Assembly (NCBI GenBank): GCA_025618425.1
Contig: CM046838.1
Span: 45,463,302 to 45,527,301, forward strand
Direction: 5' to 3'
Origin: Heliocidaris tuberculata
Lineage: Eukaryota > Echinodermata > Echinoidea > Camarodonta > Echinometridae
DNA length: 64,000 nucleotides
The notes under the pieces were generated by a model. The model had not been told where the DNA came from and ran no database searches. It saw nothing but the letters and a program-made list of their open reading frames with translations. Shown in pieces: positions 10,991 through 22,000 of the stretch. The position numbers were made by a program, and so were the translations under genes. Numbering within the stretch: the first letter of the stretch is position 1; the number at the start of each line of letters is the position of its first letter.

Positions 10991-11891
10991 ATGCCAACTG
11001 GAGGAAAAAATCAGCCAAAAACTGATCGTCGGAAAAAGACAATACCGACCGACTGTACACGGAGTAATGCCTTCTCGACGCCGGCGGAATTGGGGACATA
11101 CGAACTGACCTCCAGTATTGATGATGAAGTAAGTCTTACTGTTCAATCAAGCGGTCACTCCAGGAGCCCGAGCCTAGACAATACACTGGAAAAAGGCTAT
11201 GAAAAGCAGAATGCCCTTTCACTGCGATCCTCGAGCCTCATCAAACACATAGCTGACGATGTTTATGACGTAATAGCTACAAATCTAGAGGAGCGAGTCA
11301 CTGAGAAAGTGTATCAAGCTGTCAACATGGACTTGATGAAATACGCAGATGAATAGGAGCTATGAAACAGAAAATAACTGAAATGAAGAGGGAAACAAAA
11401 ATGCTTCAAGATGAGAAGAAAGAAGCACAGAAATATAGTAGGAGAATTTGCCTCCGGATATGTGGCATCCCCGAAGGACCAGTGCAGTAGAAAAGACAGA
11501 TGAACTCGCTCTAGATGTGTTCAACACGAAGCTCGGGCTTGCAGTTCAACTGGATGCAATAGATCGCAGTCACCGTATCTCTCCGCGTCCGAGGCAGGAT
11601 ACGGACCAGGATCGCGAGTCATCGACATCGGCATCGTACGCGGGCGCGACGAAGAGGAATAAACCGAGACCCATAATTGTCAAGTTCAGCCGATATAACG
11701 TCCGCAGTGATGTCTACAGGGCCAGAACGAGACTTAAGGATGTTGATGGACCAAAGATCTTTGTCAAGGAGGATCTTACTGCCAAATGGGCCAGTCTCTT
11801 TTGGGAACTTGTTAACCATGTTAACAGCAAGAAGTCCAGGTCCTGCTGGACCCAAGATGGAAACATCTCTAAGGACAAGAGACTCAAGTAA
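10991..11891 (+). pseudogene. LINE ORF1 (coiled coil plus nucleic-acid-binding domain), broken
   Basis: The first frame (10991-11356) stops after a segment containing NLEERVTEKVYQ. A Lys/Glu-rich heptad-like coiled coil (KQKITEMKRETKMLQDEKKEAQKYSR, split here as KQKITEMKRETK and MLQDEKKEAQKYSR) and RICLRICGIPEG follow in a shifted frame. The third piece (11448-11891) holds RSHRI, RPIIVKFSRYNVR and KIFVKEDLT, the RRM-like and C-terminal blocks of an L1-type ORF1 RNA-binding protein. The order matches LINE ORF1 proteins, but at least two frame breaks make it a pseudogene. It precedes the ORF2 remnant at 11982 on the same strand. Confidence 0.7.
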
Positions 11892-11981
11892 GATCAGAAT
11901 CAAGACTACACAAGACATTGAAAACTTGTAAGAACTCATTTCTTTCCTTCTGATATATCTTCGACAATCACTATATGAATT

Positions 11982-12770
11982 ATGCCTCAATCTACTCATC
12001 TGACTCATGTTGAATTTCCATGTTTAAGTTGCCGGAAAGAAGTAAAAGAATACCATAATGCTTTATTATGTGTATACTGTAAGAAATGGGCTCATCTGAA
12101 ATGTTCACATGCATCTATTGATACTATTCAGGATTATTTTCATGGTAGGGAGCAATGCACTTTTGTAAACAGTAACTTGTCACCGAGCAGAAAAGTAACA
12201 AGCGGAGTGCCCCAGGGAAGTATCCTAGGGCCGTTGTTGCTTATTATCACAATGAATGATTCATTTAAATCAATTTAAAGATGTTCCCTTTCTCTTTATG
12301 CGGATGACACATGCATGTACTTTGCCACAAAAGACCTAAAGGCATTAGAAAAAGCAATAAATGATGTTTTGAAATATGCTATGACATGGTTTTCAAATAA
12401 TGAATTGCTACTTAACGTTGACAAAAATGCCAATACATGTTAACCGGTTCAAAATCAAATTTAGGTCGTTTCTGTAATGTTGATATTCGTTTAAATAGCA
12501 AAAAATTACTTAGAGTCTTGGAATGCAAATATCTTGGGGTTTTGCTAGACTGCAATCTTTGATGGAATCTACAAATTGACCATGTAACGAAAAAGGTTTA
12601 AAAACTGTTTTTTTAGGGGGGGGGCTTTAAAGCGAATTAAGCAATTCATTGATTAAAAATTAGCATTAATACTTTATAAACCTTAATCTAGCCTCATTTC
12701 GAATATTGCAGCACAATTTGGATGAATGGTCAAGTATCTCAGTTAAAACGACTCCAAACTTTACAAAATA
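11982..12770 (+). pseudogene. LINE ORF2 remnant: PHD-like finger fused to RT by internal deletion
   Basis: The frame begins with a zinc-finger-like motif, CLSCRKEVKEYHNALLCVYC then KKWAHLKCS, the PHD-type finger found at the start of ORF2 in several CR1/L2-group LINEs. Within twelve residues it passes into the RT motif KVTSGVPQGSILGPLL, skipping the whole endonuclease and the first half of RT. After a stop and frameshift the catalytic YADDTCMYF and the NNELLLNVDK and CKYLGVLLD blocks follow, then PHFEYCSTIW and LKRLQTLQN up to 12770. The copy is dead. Confidence 0.8.
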
Positions 12771-13207
12771 CCCCCTGTTCAGACCCAAAACGTTTATACC
12801 GAAACTCGATAAAGAAACATCGTATAAAATTTTCATCGTAAAGCCTACGGACCGTTCAGACACATATCTCGACCGATTAGAAAAAACATCCTATAGATGC
12901 GCAGTTTTCCACTGCGCATGTTGTTATGGTCGCCGCTAGCCCCTTCATCACCTTTCGCGCGCGTTCACGTTAAGCCCCGCCCAGTTATACCGTTCTATGG
13001 TTGCCATACGTTCAGACACACACGGAAAGGTGATTCGTTATCAATTTCTAGTTCGAAACGATGCTCTGACCCTAGTTTCCTAATACAACGTTTCGTTATA
13101 CGACGTTTCGTTAGTCAGCGTTCAGACACATAAATCCATCGTATAGCTATACCGTTTTGGTATAGCTATACTTTTTGGAATAATTTTTTTGTGTCTGTTC
13201 AAGGGGG
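12771..13207. mobile_element. MITE with GTTCAGACAC termini, copy 1
   Basis: Begins CCCCCTGTTCAGACAC and ends GTGTCTGTTCAAGGGGG, giving terminal inverted repeats of roughly 16-20 bases. The interior repeats the phrases GTTCAGACACA and AACGTTTCG-like motifs and matches 13501-13928 closely. It is inserted in the LINE right after the LQTLQN motif. No coding capacity is evident, so it is a non-autonomous DNA element. The superfamily is unknown. Confidence 0.65.
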
Positions 13208-13500
13208 AACGTTGCTAAGGAAGTTTCGAAGCGGGTCACGCTGAATTTCGCACCCTCAGCTTTTGTTTTACACCCAAACTTTGAAAGCGATTTTCTCCGT
13301 TATTTAGATTTCCATTCAGACACTTTCCGTGTTTTTAATTACTTTTAACGATGACTTCTAGTTGAGAAAAATAGGGGTGTTATAAATCATTTTAAAGCTT
13401 ATGAACTGGAGATTTTAGAGCATGTAAAAATGAACTTTTTGATTTTTGTGTCTTCCGCCTGAAACAGTCGCGTAGGGTCACATATGCTTCGCTATACTAA

Positions 13501-13928
13501 CCCCCTGTTCAGACACAAAACGTTTGTACCGAAACTCGATAAAGAAACGTCGTATAAAATTTTCATCGTATAGCCTACGGACCGTTCAGACATATATCTC
13601 GACCGATTAGAAAAACATCATATAGATGCGCAGTTTTCCACTACGCATGTTGTTATGGTCCCCATCCCCTGGTAAGGACACCTTTCACGCGCGCTCACGT
13701 TAAGCCCCGCCCAGTTATACCGTTCTATGGTCGCAATACGTTCAGACACACACGGAAAGGTGATTCGTTATCGAGTTCTAGTTCGAAACGATGCTCTGAC
13801 CCCAGTTTCGTTATAAGACGTTTCGTTATACAAGGTTTCGTTAGTCAGCTTTCAGACACATAAATCCACAAAAATTCATCGTATAGCTATACCGTTTTGA
13901 TATAAATTTTTTGTGTCTGAACACCCTG
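13501..13928. mobile_element. MITE with GTTCAGACAC termini, copy 2
   Basis: Same orientation and most of the same sequence as 12771-13207, from CCCCCTGTTCAGACAC to GTGTCTGAACACCCTG. The two copies share long identical blocks. They are separated by about 290 bases of unrelated sequence (13208-13500) that also starts with a G-rich end, so the whole could be one larger composite. Confidence 0.65.
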
Positions 13929-13929
13929 T

Positions 13930-14357
13930 AATTCACAAATTACCATTCCAAGACCACGCACAAATTTTCTCCAGTATAGCCCATTATACCATGCTTCAAA
14001 GCTTTTTAATACCTTGTCCGTCGATCTTAGACTTATAGATGATGTTATATCAATATAGAGATAAGTAAAATAGAAAATATTGGTTCACTTCTTTCGTCTA
14101 CTGGATACTAGATATTTGTTTTTTCTTTCTTTTCATTTTTGGGTATCATTTTTTTCACTATTGATTCGATTCTTTTTTTTTCTACTCCTGTAAATATGTT
14201 CATCTATAACTTGCATATCTTTTGTTTGTATATTGTATTTTCCTTGTTTATATCTATTGTTCATTGTTTTTATCACGGCCTCTCTCTCAAAAACAGCTTT
14301 TAGCTGAATTGCGGGCACAATTGTATATTGTTTTTATCCGTGAATAAAATAAACAAA
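13930..14357 (+). pseudogene. Extreme C-terminus and 3' end of the same LINE
   Basis: Immediately after the second MITE the reading resumes with ITIPRPRTNFLQYSPLYHASKL and FNTLSVDLRLID, the usual last 45 residues of CR1/L2-group polyproteins, ending at a TAG near 14062. The sequence then runs through a T-rich 3' untranslated region to GAATAAAATAAACAAAC at about 14341-14357, a typical LINE 3' tail. It therefore belongs with the ORF2 remnant ending at 12770. About 80 residues between them are missing. Confidence 0.65.
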
Positions 14358-14477
14358 CTAAGAAAATTGCTAAGTAATCAAATATGAGTAATTTCAAGAT
14401 ATTCTAAACTGGCTCATAATTTCAATAAGGCTATCAGCTAAAGTTTGTTGGGTCTGATTTTCCTTTAAACTTAATAA

Positions 14478-14640
14478 GGTCTGGGTCTGTGTCTTGGCCT
14501 GTGTCTGTAGAGATCTCGGTCTTGGAAGAGGTGGTCTGGGTCTCGGAAGGGAAAGTCTCGGTTTCTGTCTCTATGGATCTCTGTCTCGGAAGAAGTGGTC
14601 TCTGTCTCGGTCTCGGTCTCAGTCTCGGACCTTAAGGTTT
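14478..14640. repeat. GTCTCGG-rich array (right subterminal)
   Basis: More than a dozen copies of GTCTCGG, GTCTGGG or GTCTGTG lie in direct orientation in 160 bases. It is the right-hand counterpart of the array at 10613, lying just inside the CAACACTG end of the hAT-like element. Confidence 0.6.
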
Positions 14641-14717
14641 CGACTACAACACTGCAAACTACGCTAGCAAATGACGAATTTTCAATCCCCATGTGTCTAT
14701 TTTGAGTTGTGTCTATA

Positions 14718-15736
14718 CAGTGCGTATATAAAAAAAGTATACCCAACTTTGATAGCTTCTAATTAAAAAGTTATAACCAATGTGATTTTCATTTCTTGGT
14801 GAAGAATAACTTGTTGTCTGTCCAGTGGTACCTCATTCATGACATTTCTGTCCGGATGAATGAGCACCAGGGTTTTTAATAAGTGTCGTCAAAATCTCTT
14901 GGTACCAAGTTTGGGCTGACGCAACGAATGTGGGTTAAGCATGTGTTACTCTAGTCTAAAATCATTTTGAAAGTTGAATTCCCTTTTTTCATGATTGTGC
15001 TTCAATGCTTCATTGTTTAAAGTGATCCAGTGTATCTAAAGTTTCGAATAACCTTGTTTCAATACAAATGATAATATTAATTTACTTCTTGTCTCGTGGT
15101 AACTAAAAACTCTCTGCTCAATTACCCATTACACCATTTCACCTGCATAAGGTGCACACGGTGTTTTTCTCAAATAGCACATGAACTCAAATGTTTACTG
15201 ACCTTAATGACTGAAAAAATACAAGGAAGGATACATGTGTTGAGAATTACCACAGTGATTGATAGTAGACTTTCAAGAAAAAGGATAGCTTTCCAAATAA
15301 ATGTTGTCCATTCTGAATGACTCAGTAAAAAAGGATGTGGATGTTGCCAAGATTGTGTTATCATAGTAAAGAAAATATAAATTCAGCTTGTAATAAGCCC
15401 TTTCTTGAGACTGAGTTGACTTTTACACCTTTTCTATTCAAATGCACAAAATTAATTGAAATGACTCATTAATTGTTTTCAAACTGAAGTAACAAATGCG
15501 TAATTGGTTTGACCCATATTCGCTGCTTCAGCCCAAACTTGGTACAATAGGATTTTGACAATACTTTTTGAAAAGCCTGCTGCTCAATCATCCGTTGCAG
15601 CAAAGTTATGAATAAGGTATCATTCAACAGAATATAAGTTTTTCTTTAGTATAAAATACATTTCAAGCTCATAGAGGTTATAACATTTTAATTACAAGCT
15701 ATCAAAGATGGGTATACTTTTGTTGATACGCACTGT
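14718..15736. mobile_element. Tc1/mariner-type non-autonomous element with long inverted repeats
   Basis: Termini CAGTGCGTAT and ATACGCACTG are perfect inverted repeats flanked by TA on both sides, the Tc1/mariner target site. Inverted similarity extends inward beyond 60 bases (for example AAGTATACCCA, GATAGCTT and AGTTATAACC with their complements). It continues in patches to the GTACCAAGTTTGGGC near 14900 and its partner near 15530. Frames inside are short and show no DDE transposase. It ends 121 bases before the first recognised host exon. Confidence 0.8.
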
Positions 15737-15857
15737 AGTATTCTTTCCTTCTTCTTTTTTCAGAAACGGCTTTACCTACGAGTATATTCTTCCTTTCCAC
15801 AATCAAATTGCTCCATTTATTTGATTGATTTTTCCCCCATTCAAATCTTTTGTTCAG

Positions 15858-16000
15858 CTATCAAAACTGGTGGCAAATGTTAGCACCGACAATTGAAGAA
15901 AAGTGTGGCTTCATGTACGGATCAACTGCAGTCTCACATGGTGAATGGGCAACATCGCCTTGTGGAGACATCAGACCAAGCATATGCCAATTTCCCAACG
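15858..16000 (+). CDS. Exon: C-terminal part of CTLD-A
   Basis: Residues 1-47. The end of a C-type lectin domain is clear: CGFMYGSTAVSHGEWATSPC, then ICQF. This is the Cys...W...PC...ICQ pattern of the long-loop and final strands. The Ca2+-site WND is WAT, so canonical sugar binding by this domain is unlikely. The exon begins with the last base of a split codon, so an upstream exon must exist. By analogy with CTLD-B and CTLD-C, two exons carrying the first half should precede it. Confidence 0.85.
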
Positions 16001-19000
16001 GTAAATCATAATCTCCTTAAACATTAAAAAAAATATCATAAAATGATAGTATTAATCTGAATATATGCAGCGTTTTTAAAGTAACTTGTAGAGTCATCGT
16101 ACTATTTCTGTATACCTCTTTACAATGAAAAATTAAAAGAAATGAATTAAATCATTGATTTCTTTTTCAGAGATGGGAGCCTAAAAAGTCCCATTTATGT
16201 TAGCTATACAACAAAATATTGCGGTATTCCGTGAATTGAGAATTGTTGCCATACAGTCATCATCACAATAACCGAACCTTGTGGGTATTTGACGGAACAT
16301 AGTAGCCTTGTAGCAGTGTATAAACAATGATTCAGCATAATATCAGAAGACTTTTTTCAGAGATGTGGTTGATGCCTTTATGTTTCACTGCCTTTAGGAA
16401 ACTGGGCACCTCTTGGAAACAAGTTATACTACGTGTCTGTTGGCCGTAACGGTTCTGCTACCTATCAAAAGGCTAGAAAATACTGTCAGAACAACGGAGG
16501 AGATCTTGCTCGACCAAGAACCGAGAGTGTTATCGTAAGAATATGTGTGACAGTCCGCATATTATGTGCGGGGTGTGAGGGGTGGTCATTGTGTGACTCT
16601 GTGAGGGCTTGTGTGTGGGTTTATTGCCATTTGGTCCAATCATCATATGGTCTAACATCATTCGGTATAATATCAGTTTGTCCATTATACGGCTAATCAA
16701 CATATCGTTCAATCACCGTTTCGTCCAACAACCAGTATGCCTACCAGCCATTACGTCTATAACCATTGGGTCTAATCAGATTTTTTGCCATTTGGTCCAA
16801 TTACCATTTGGTCCATTATCAATTAGTCCAATTGCCATTTGGTCTAATCATCAAATGGTCTAAACCCAATTAATCCTATACCCATTTTGTCCATATTTCA
16901 GTTGGTCTAACTTCAGTTGGTTTAATGTCATTTCGTCTACACCTTGCGTATTTGGAGGGGGCCAAAGACAAATTTTCAATTAATCAAGAAAATAAAGAAA
17001 GAAAAATCATCAAATTGCTGTTGTAAACCATTTGAATTATGTGTAACTCACCTATAAAAAAAATAATTCAAAAGGAAATGCGAGCTAATTTATTTTCTCG
17101 CTCCCTTCACTCGTTTGCAAATATAATTATGAATTCATATAATATTGATGTATTGACATTACAATCTAGTGAAAATAATTTCATATCGAAATCAAACTCA
17201 TTAAATGTAAAAATAAAGAAGAAATGGGAAATGTGTATCTCTGCTGCCCTACTCCCCCTTCCTTTTACCAATCTAATTCTCAGAGTTTACTTTTTTGCTT
17301 CGAACCATTTTGCCAATTGATTATTTCCTTTTAAATTCCTTTTAAAAGGTGCATTTTGGTGATTTCCCCGGTATCGTATTGATTCTTGCTCTCCATTTGA
17401 CCTAGCAGTGGTAACGACATGGGATCCTCAGTTCACCGTTATTCCACAGCTTTTGCTTTTCTTTTTTCTGATCTCTAATTTGCAATGTATAGGCCCGATG
17501 ATGCAGGGGGTGGGGGCAGATCAAAGAAAACAGAGAAATCAAAATAAATTTCATGGTCTAGATAGGTACACATAGAGGGACCGTCAAAGGCGGCAAACCC
17601 ACGCCTTGGCGGTGCTACAGAGTAGTTGCAATACTATACTATGGGGTCAAAACTGAAATCTACATTGGGTGATTTCACGCTCGGTGTTGGTGTTTGTGGT
17701 TAGTGTTTATTTTGCCGTGAAATCATGATCTAACACCGACTATGAAACGAGAAAAAAATCAGTCGGTGTTAGGTGTTGACCTCTGATTTTCTGACGTAGT
17801 TCCGGTTGCCGGTGTTTAATTTTTGTCAGATGTTGTCTGCTGAACCGAGCTCGGCAGCCGGTGTTTAATTTCATGTACAAAATTCCGTTCACTAACACTG
17901 TACCCTAGGGATTAAGAAATTTTCATTTCACGTTCGGTGTTGGTGCTGGTGTTGCTACTTGTATGCTAGATACGGGAAATTTGGGGGATTAGCCGTGAGA
18001 AATAAAGTCAGTAGGCATCATTCGAAGTGTAATTTTACAGGTGTTATGAGGTAGTATGTTCATATAGGTCTGAAATTAAATCTAGGCCAACATTTAGTCC
18101 AACGTTCGATCTAGAGCACACGGAAAGGAACTAGATCTACCTTTGCTTTTTAAAGGGGCGGAATGAGTGAATAAAAAATCCTACCTATTTTTTTTTTCCA
18201 GATAGATTTGATAAATATGATGTTCGATATTCCGTAGTAAAAGACCCAGAGAATCCACATTATTAACTAGGATGAGTTCTAAATCAACAATCACAATGCA
18301 AAAGTAATTAAACTTCACGGCTAATCTGAGCCGATGCCCGAAATTTGGCCGTTTGCCATGTACGCGCTGGGCCGTCCGATCCGGCGTCTAGCTGCATTAG
18401 CTACCGCAGCATTTTCTGCTGCAAGTGAGAAACTCGAGAGAAATTAAATCTAAACTTACTGTTCCTATCAATACTATCCATTTCTTTGAAGTTTCTTACC
18501 GGTCTCTTTCCAGATAGATTTGATAAATATGATGTTCGATATTCCGTAGTAAAAGACCCAGAGAATCCACATTATTAACTAGGATGAGTTCTAAATCAAC
18601 AATCACAATGCAAAAGTAAGGCTTCACGGCTAATCTGAGCCGATGCCCGAAATTTGGCCGTTAGCCATGTACGCGCTGGGCCGTCCGATCCGGCGTCTAG
18701 CTGCATATTGGCTACCGCAGCATTTTCTGCTGCAAGTGAGAAACTCGAGAGAAATTAAATCTAAACTTACTGTTCCTATCAATACTACCCATTTCTGTGA
18801 AGTTTCTTACCGGTCTCTAGATCAAATAAGGATTGCTTTTAGAATCATCGGACTACTCGGGCAATTTTACGATATTCTAGACTAATAAATCAGTAGTTAA
18901 AAACATTTTTTTCTTCTTCGTTGAGAATGGTGCTGACGCCATTACCAGTGTTAAGCTATCGATGCGATTTGTTGGGATATCGGTATCGGCTCCGAAACGG

Positions 19001-22000
19001 TGATCTTTACATATACTATACTACAGAGTCAAAACTAGAAAGTCTCACAGAATTTGCAGGGATCAACCAATCATCACCAAAATCTAATCGATTCTTTCCT
19101 GTCACTATCCAAACAATCCCTGAAAATTTGGTGCAAATCCGTTCACCCGTTCTCTAGTTATCTTGTACACAAACAAACAAACAAACAAACAAACAAACAT
19201 ACAAACATACGGAACCCTTTACATAACCCTGCCGATTTCATCGGCGTGGGTAACAAACAAACATACAAACATACGGAACCCTTTACATAACCCTGCCGAT
19301 TTAATCGGCGTGGGTAAAAACGAAAAAATATTGGAAAAAAGAAAATAACATAAATCTACGCTATTTTTATGAGAGATTAAATTGTTATTTATTTGTTAGT
19401 ATTACCGTATAAGCTAATTGCGTTCATAAAAAAATGTAGGAGTCCTAATTTGTTTTAGGGATGGTTTCATTAAAAAAAAATATTATTCAAAATAGAACTA
19501 AAGTAATCTACATTAAAACAGACTTGTTTTGTACGTATTAGGGCCATTCTCAGTCACGTGTGTGACCAAAATCCTGAATTTTTTCAGGATTTATGTTGTA
19601 GCAGATTTTTAAATAACAATATTACCCCCCAACAGACGGAGGGTAATTATTTTGAATGAGAAAACATCATTTACTTTCAGAGGTAAAAATTAGGTCGGTC
19701 ACGTGTGTGACCTCGCACGAAAAGGCGTCTGACTTCCACTTTTTATTGCTGTATGATGGGATTGCTCTGAACAATTTGAAAGCAATTTTTCATAAATTGG
19801 TGAACATTTTTTTTCTCTCTTTTAGAAGTGAAAATTGGGTCGGTCACGTGTGTGACCACTTAAAAAATGGCGTTTTTAAATGTCTCTGAAAAAACATTAT
19901 GGTTGTGAAACTATTTTTTTCTTGTCCAAGAACGGGAAATCTTTTTCATGTAAAAAACTGGTAATCTAAAAAATAAAAAAAAATCAATAATATGTAATCT
20001 GATTTTCCGGCATTGAGGTCAAATTAGATGGTCACGTGTGTGACCGTTTGTTTCACTTTATAAAGAATGGCCCATTAGACCAAATTGATATTGGACCAAA
20101 TGAATGATAGGCCAAACGGTTGTTAGAAAAACTGAGAATTGGACCAAATGATTATTAGACCAATTGGGCAGTAGACGAAATGATCATTAGACTAATTGGT
20201 CAATGGACGAAATGATTAGTAGACGAAATGGTAATTAGACGAAATGATGATAAGACTATTAGTCGACTTGACAGTTTATGAACCTGGAAAAATTCTTTGC
20301 GTTGAATTTTTTTTTTTGGGGGGGGGATTTGTGATCCCATGTGCTCACCGAACAATTTCAGCTTTTTTGCCGAAAAATAAATTTTGGGCAATTTGCATAA
20401 TTTGCATAAATCTAAATGACCCCTTCGAAGCAATATTTAGTAGCGAAAGACAACTTACGCAGAATGTGTCAACCAATCTAGGTACTATTCTATATGCGCG
20501 ATGATACGTGACTGCAATTATTCCGTGCTTCATCGTATGCATGCAACCTGTGAGACATCGAAAGGAGGTTACAAAGTTATGTCCGATAATAATGTATGAT
20601 ACCTCTATTTAGGGGTTTTATCATGTTTATGGGGCGTAGAATCCATTTCATTGTTATTTTTTTCAATTAGATATCACGTAAATTCCATGTAAATGCCATG
20701 TAAATACCAACTTAATTATGCTTGAACAACTGAAAGTGTACATGTATTTCTTTCATGGACCTATAATTCCCTGGTTATGAAAGTACGCCTATTCCTAATG
20801 ACTTTGTATAAAATAATGTAAGTAAATGGATTTGGGAGTATTCAAATAATGACGTTGAATTAAACCGGAATTAACCCTTTCATAAGAATTTGGCTTGAAT
20901 CGCTTGATTATGGTTGGTTGGTTTGATGGTTTATTTAACCTGTTAAGGAATTTGGATGACAGCAGCTAAAATATAGAACGATATATGTGAAAGTTTGAGA
21001 TAAAGTGGACAAAAAAAAAAGGGAAGTTATGAATTTTTGAAAGTTGAGATCACTATAATATGGCGATCTTCCCATTGATGTGTGATGTCATGCAGAGAAC
21101 TTTCCCATTTGTTTTGGAAGTTACATAAATCACTCAAAGTATCCCTTTTCATAGCTCTTATCCTAAAAAAAAAAAACCCGTTCCCCCCCCCCCCCCCACC
21201 CAGGCGGTCAACCATACACATATGCTTGTTCCATCAAGCCATCAAAATTACCCCCCTATCACGGGCTTTGGGATTTTTTTCCCGAACTGAGCCCCTAAAA
21301 TATACCCCTTTTCCCGAAAAGTCGGGAACGCGCATGCGGTACAGATGACCACCTGAGGGGGGGGGGGGGGGGATTTCCCATGGAAGGGCATGTTAAAATA
21401 AATATGTTACCCATAATGAATCATGACAAAAAAGTTTGTTCTGTCATTAAAATTGACCAAGGGGTATTTTGGGGGTTCTCCATCACCATATGACATCACA
21501 CATAATGATCGCATTGCCAAAATGAGATCCCCCATATCATAAGTAATCTCAGCTTTTAAGAATCCTTCAATTTCTGAATTTTGTTTCTGTTTTCTTCAAT
21601 TTTTACTACTCTCCCCTAATTTTCTGTTTCTTGTCAATACAGATTTTCATAATTATGTTCATTCCCCTTTGACCTCTTGTGGCTAAAACTGAAATGATTT
21701 AAAAAAAAAATAATTTAAAAAAAAGCAAAAGAGGAACATGAAGATAGTCACTGTAAACCCCTTTACTTACATTATTAGGCGTATACTTTCATTCTTAATA
21801 CCTGTTAAAAAAACATGCACTTTAAGATGTTCAAGCATAATTAAGTTGGTAGAGCCTATTTACATGAATGAATGAATTTATTTATTTCATAATACTGCAG
21901 AAATCTGCCATTAACTTTACAATGCGTAGTTCAAATATCGAATACAAATAGTAATCAATAATAATTTCAATGTAATCAAGAGTGAATATTACATTAGTCA

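Larger units (their letters stand above)
10581..14654. mobile_element. hAT-like DNA transposon shell carrying nested elements
   Basis: The ends are short inverted repeats: CAGTGTTGT at 10581 and ACAACACTG ending at 14654. They are flanked by near-identical 8-base sequences, GAAACTAC at 10573-10580 and CAAACTAC at 14655-14662, the target-site length of hAT elements. Just inside both ends are dense arrays of GTCTCG motifs. No transposase was recognised. The interior is a broken LINE with two miniature elements inside it. Because the target-site copies differ at one base and the inverted repeats are short, two nearby elements of one family are an alternative. Confidence 0.55.

Noticed and set aside
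16433..16696. A longer frame extending the CTLD-B first exon past 16534
   Set aside because: The conserved lectin sequence ends at TESVI followed by a good GTAAGA donor, and the downstream part reads into the tandem array; the next lectin exon at 24796 continues in phase.
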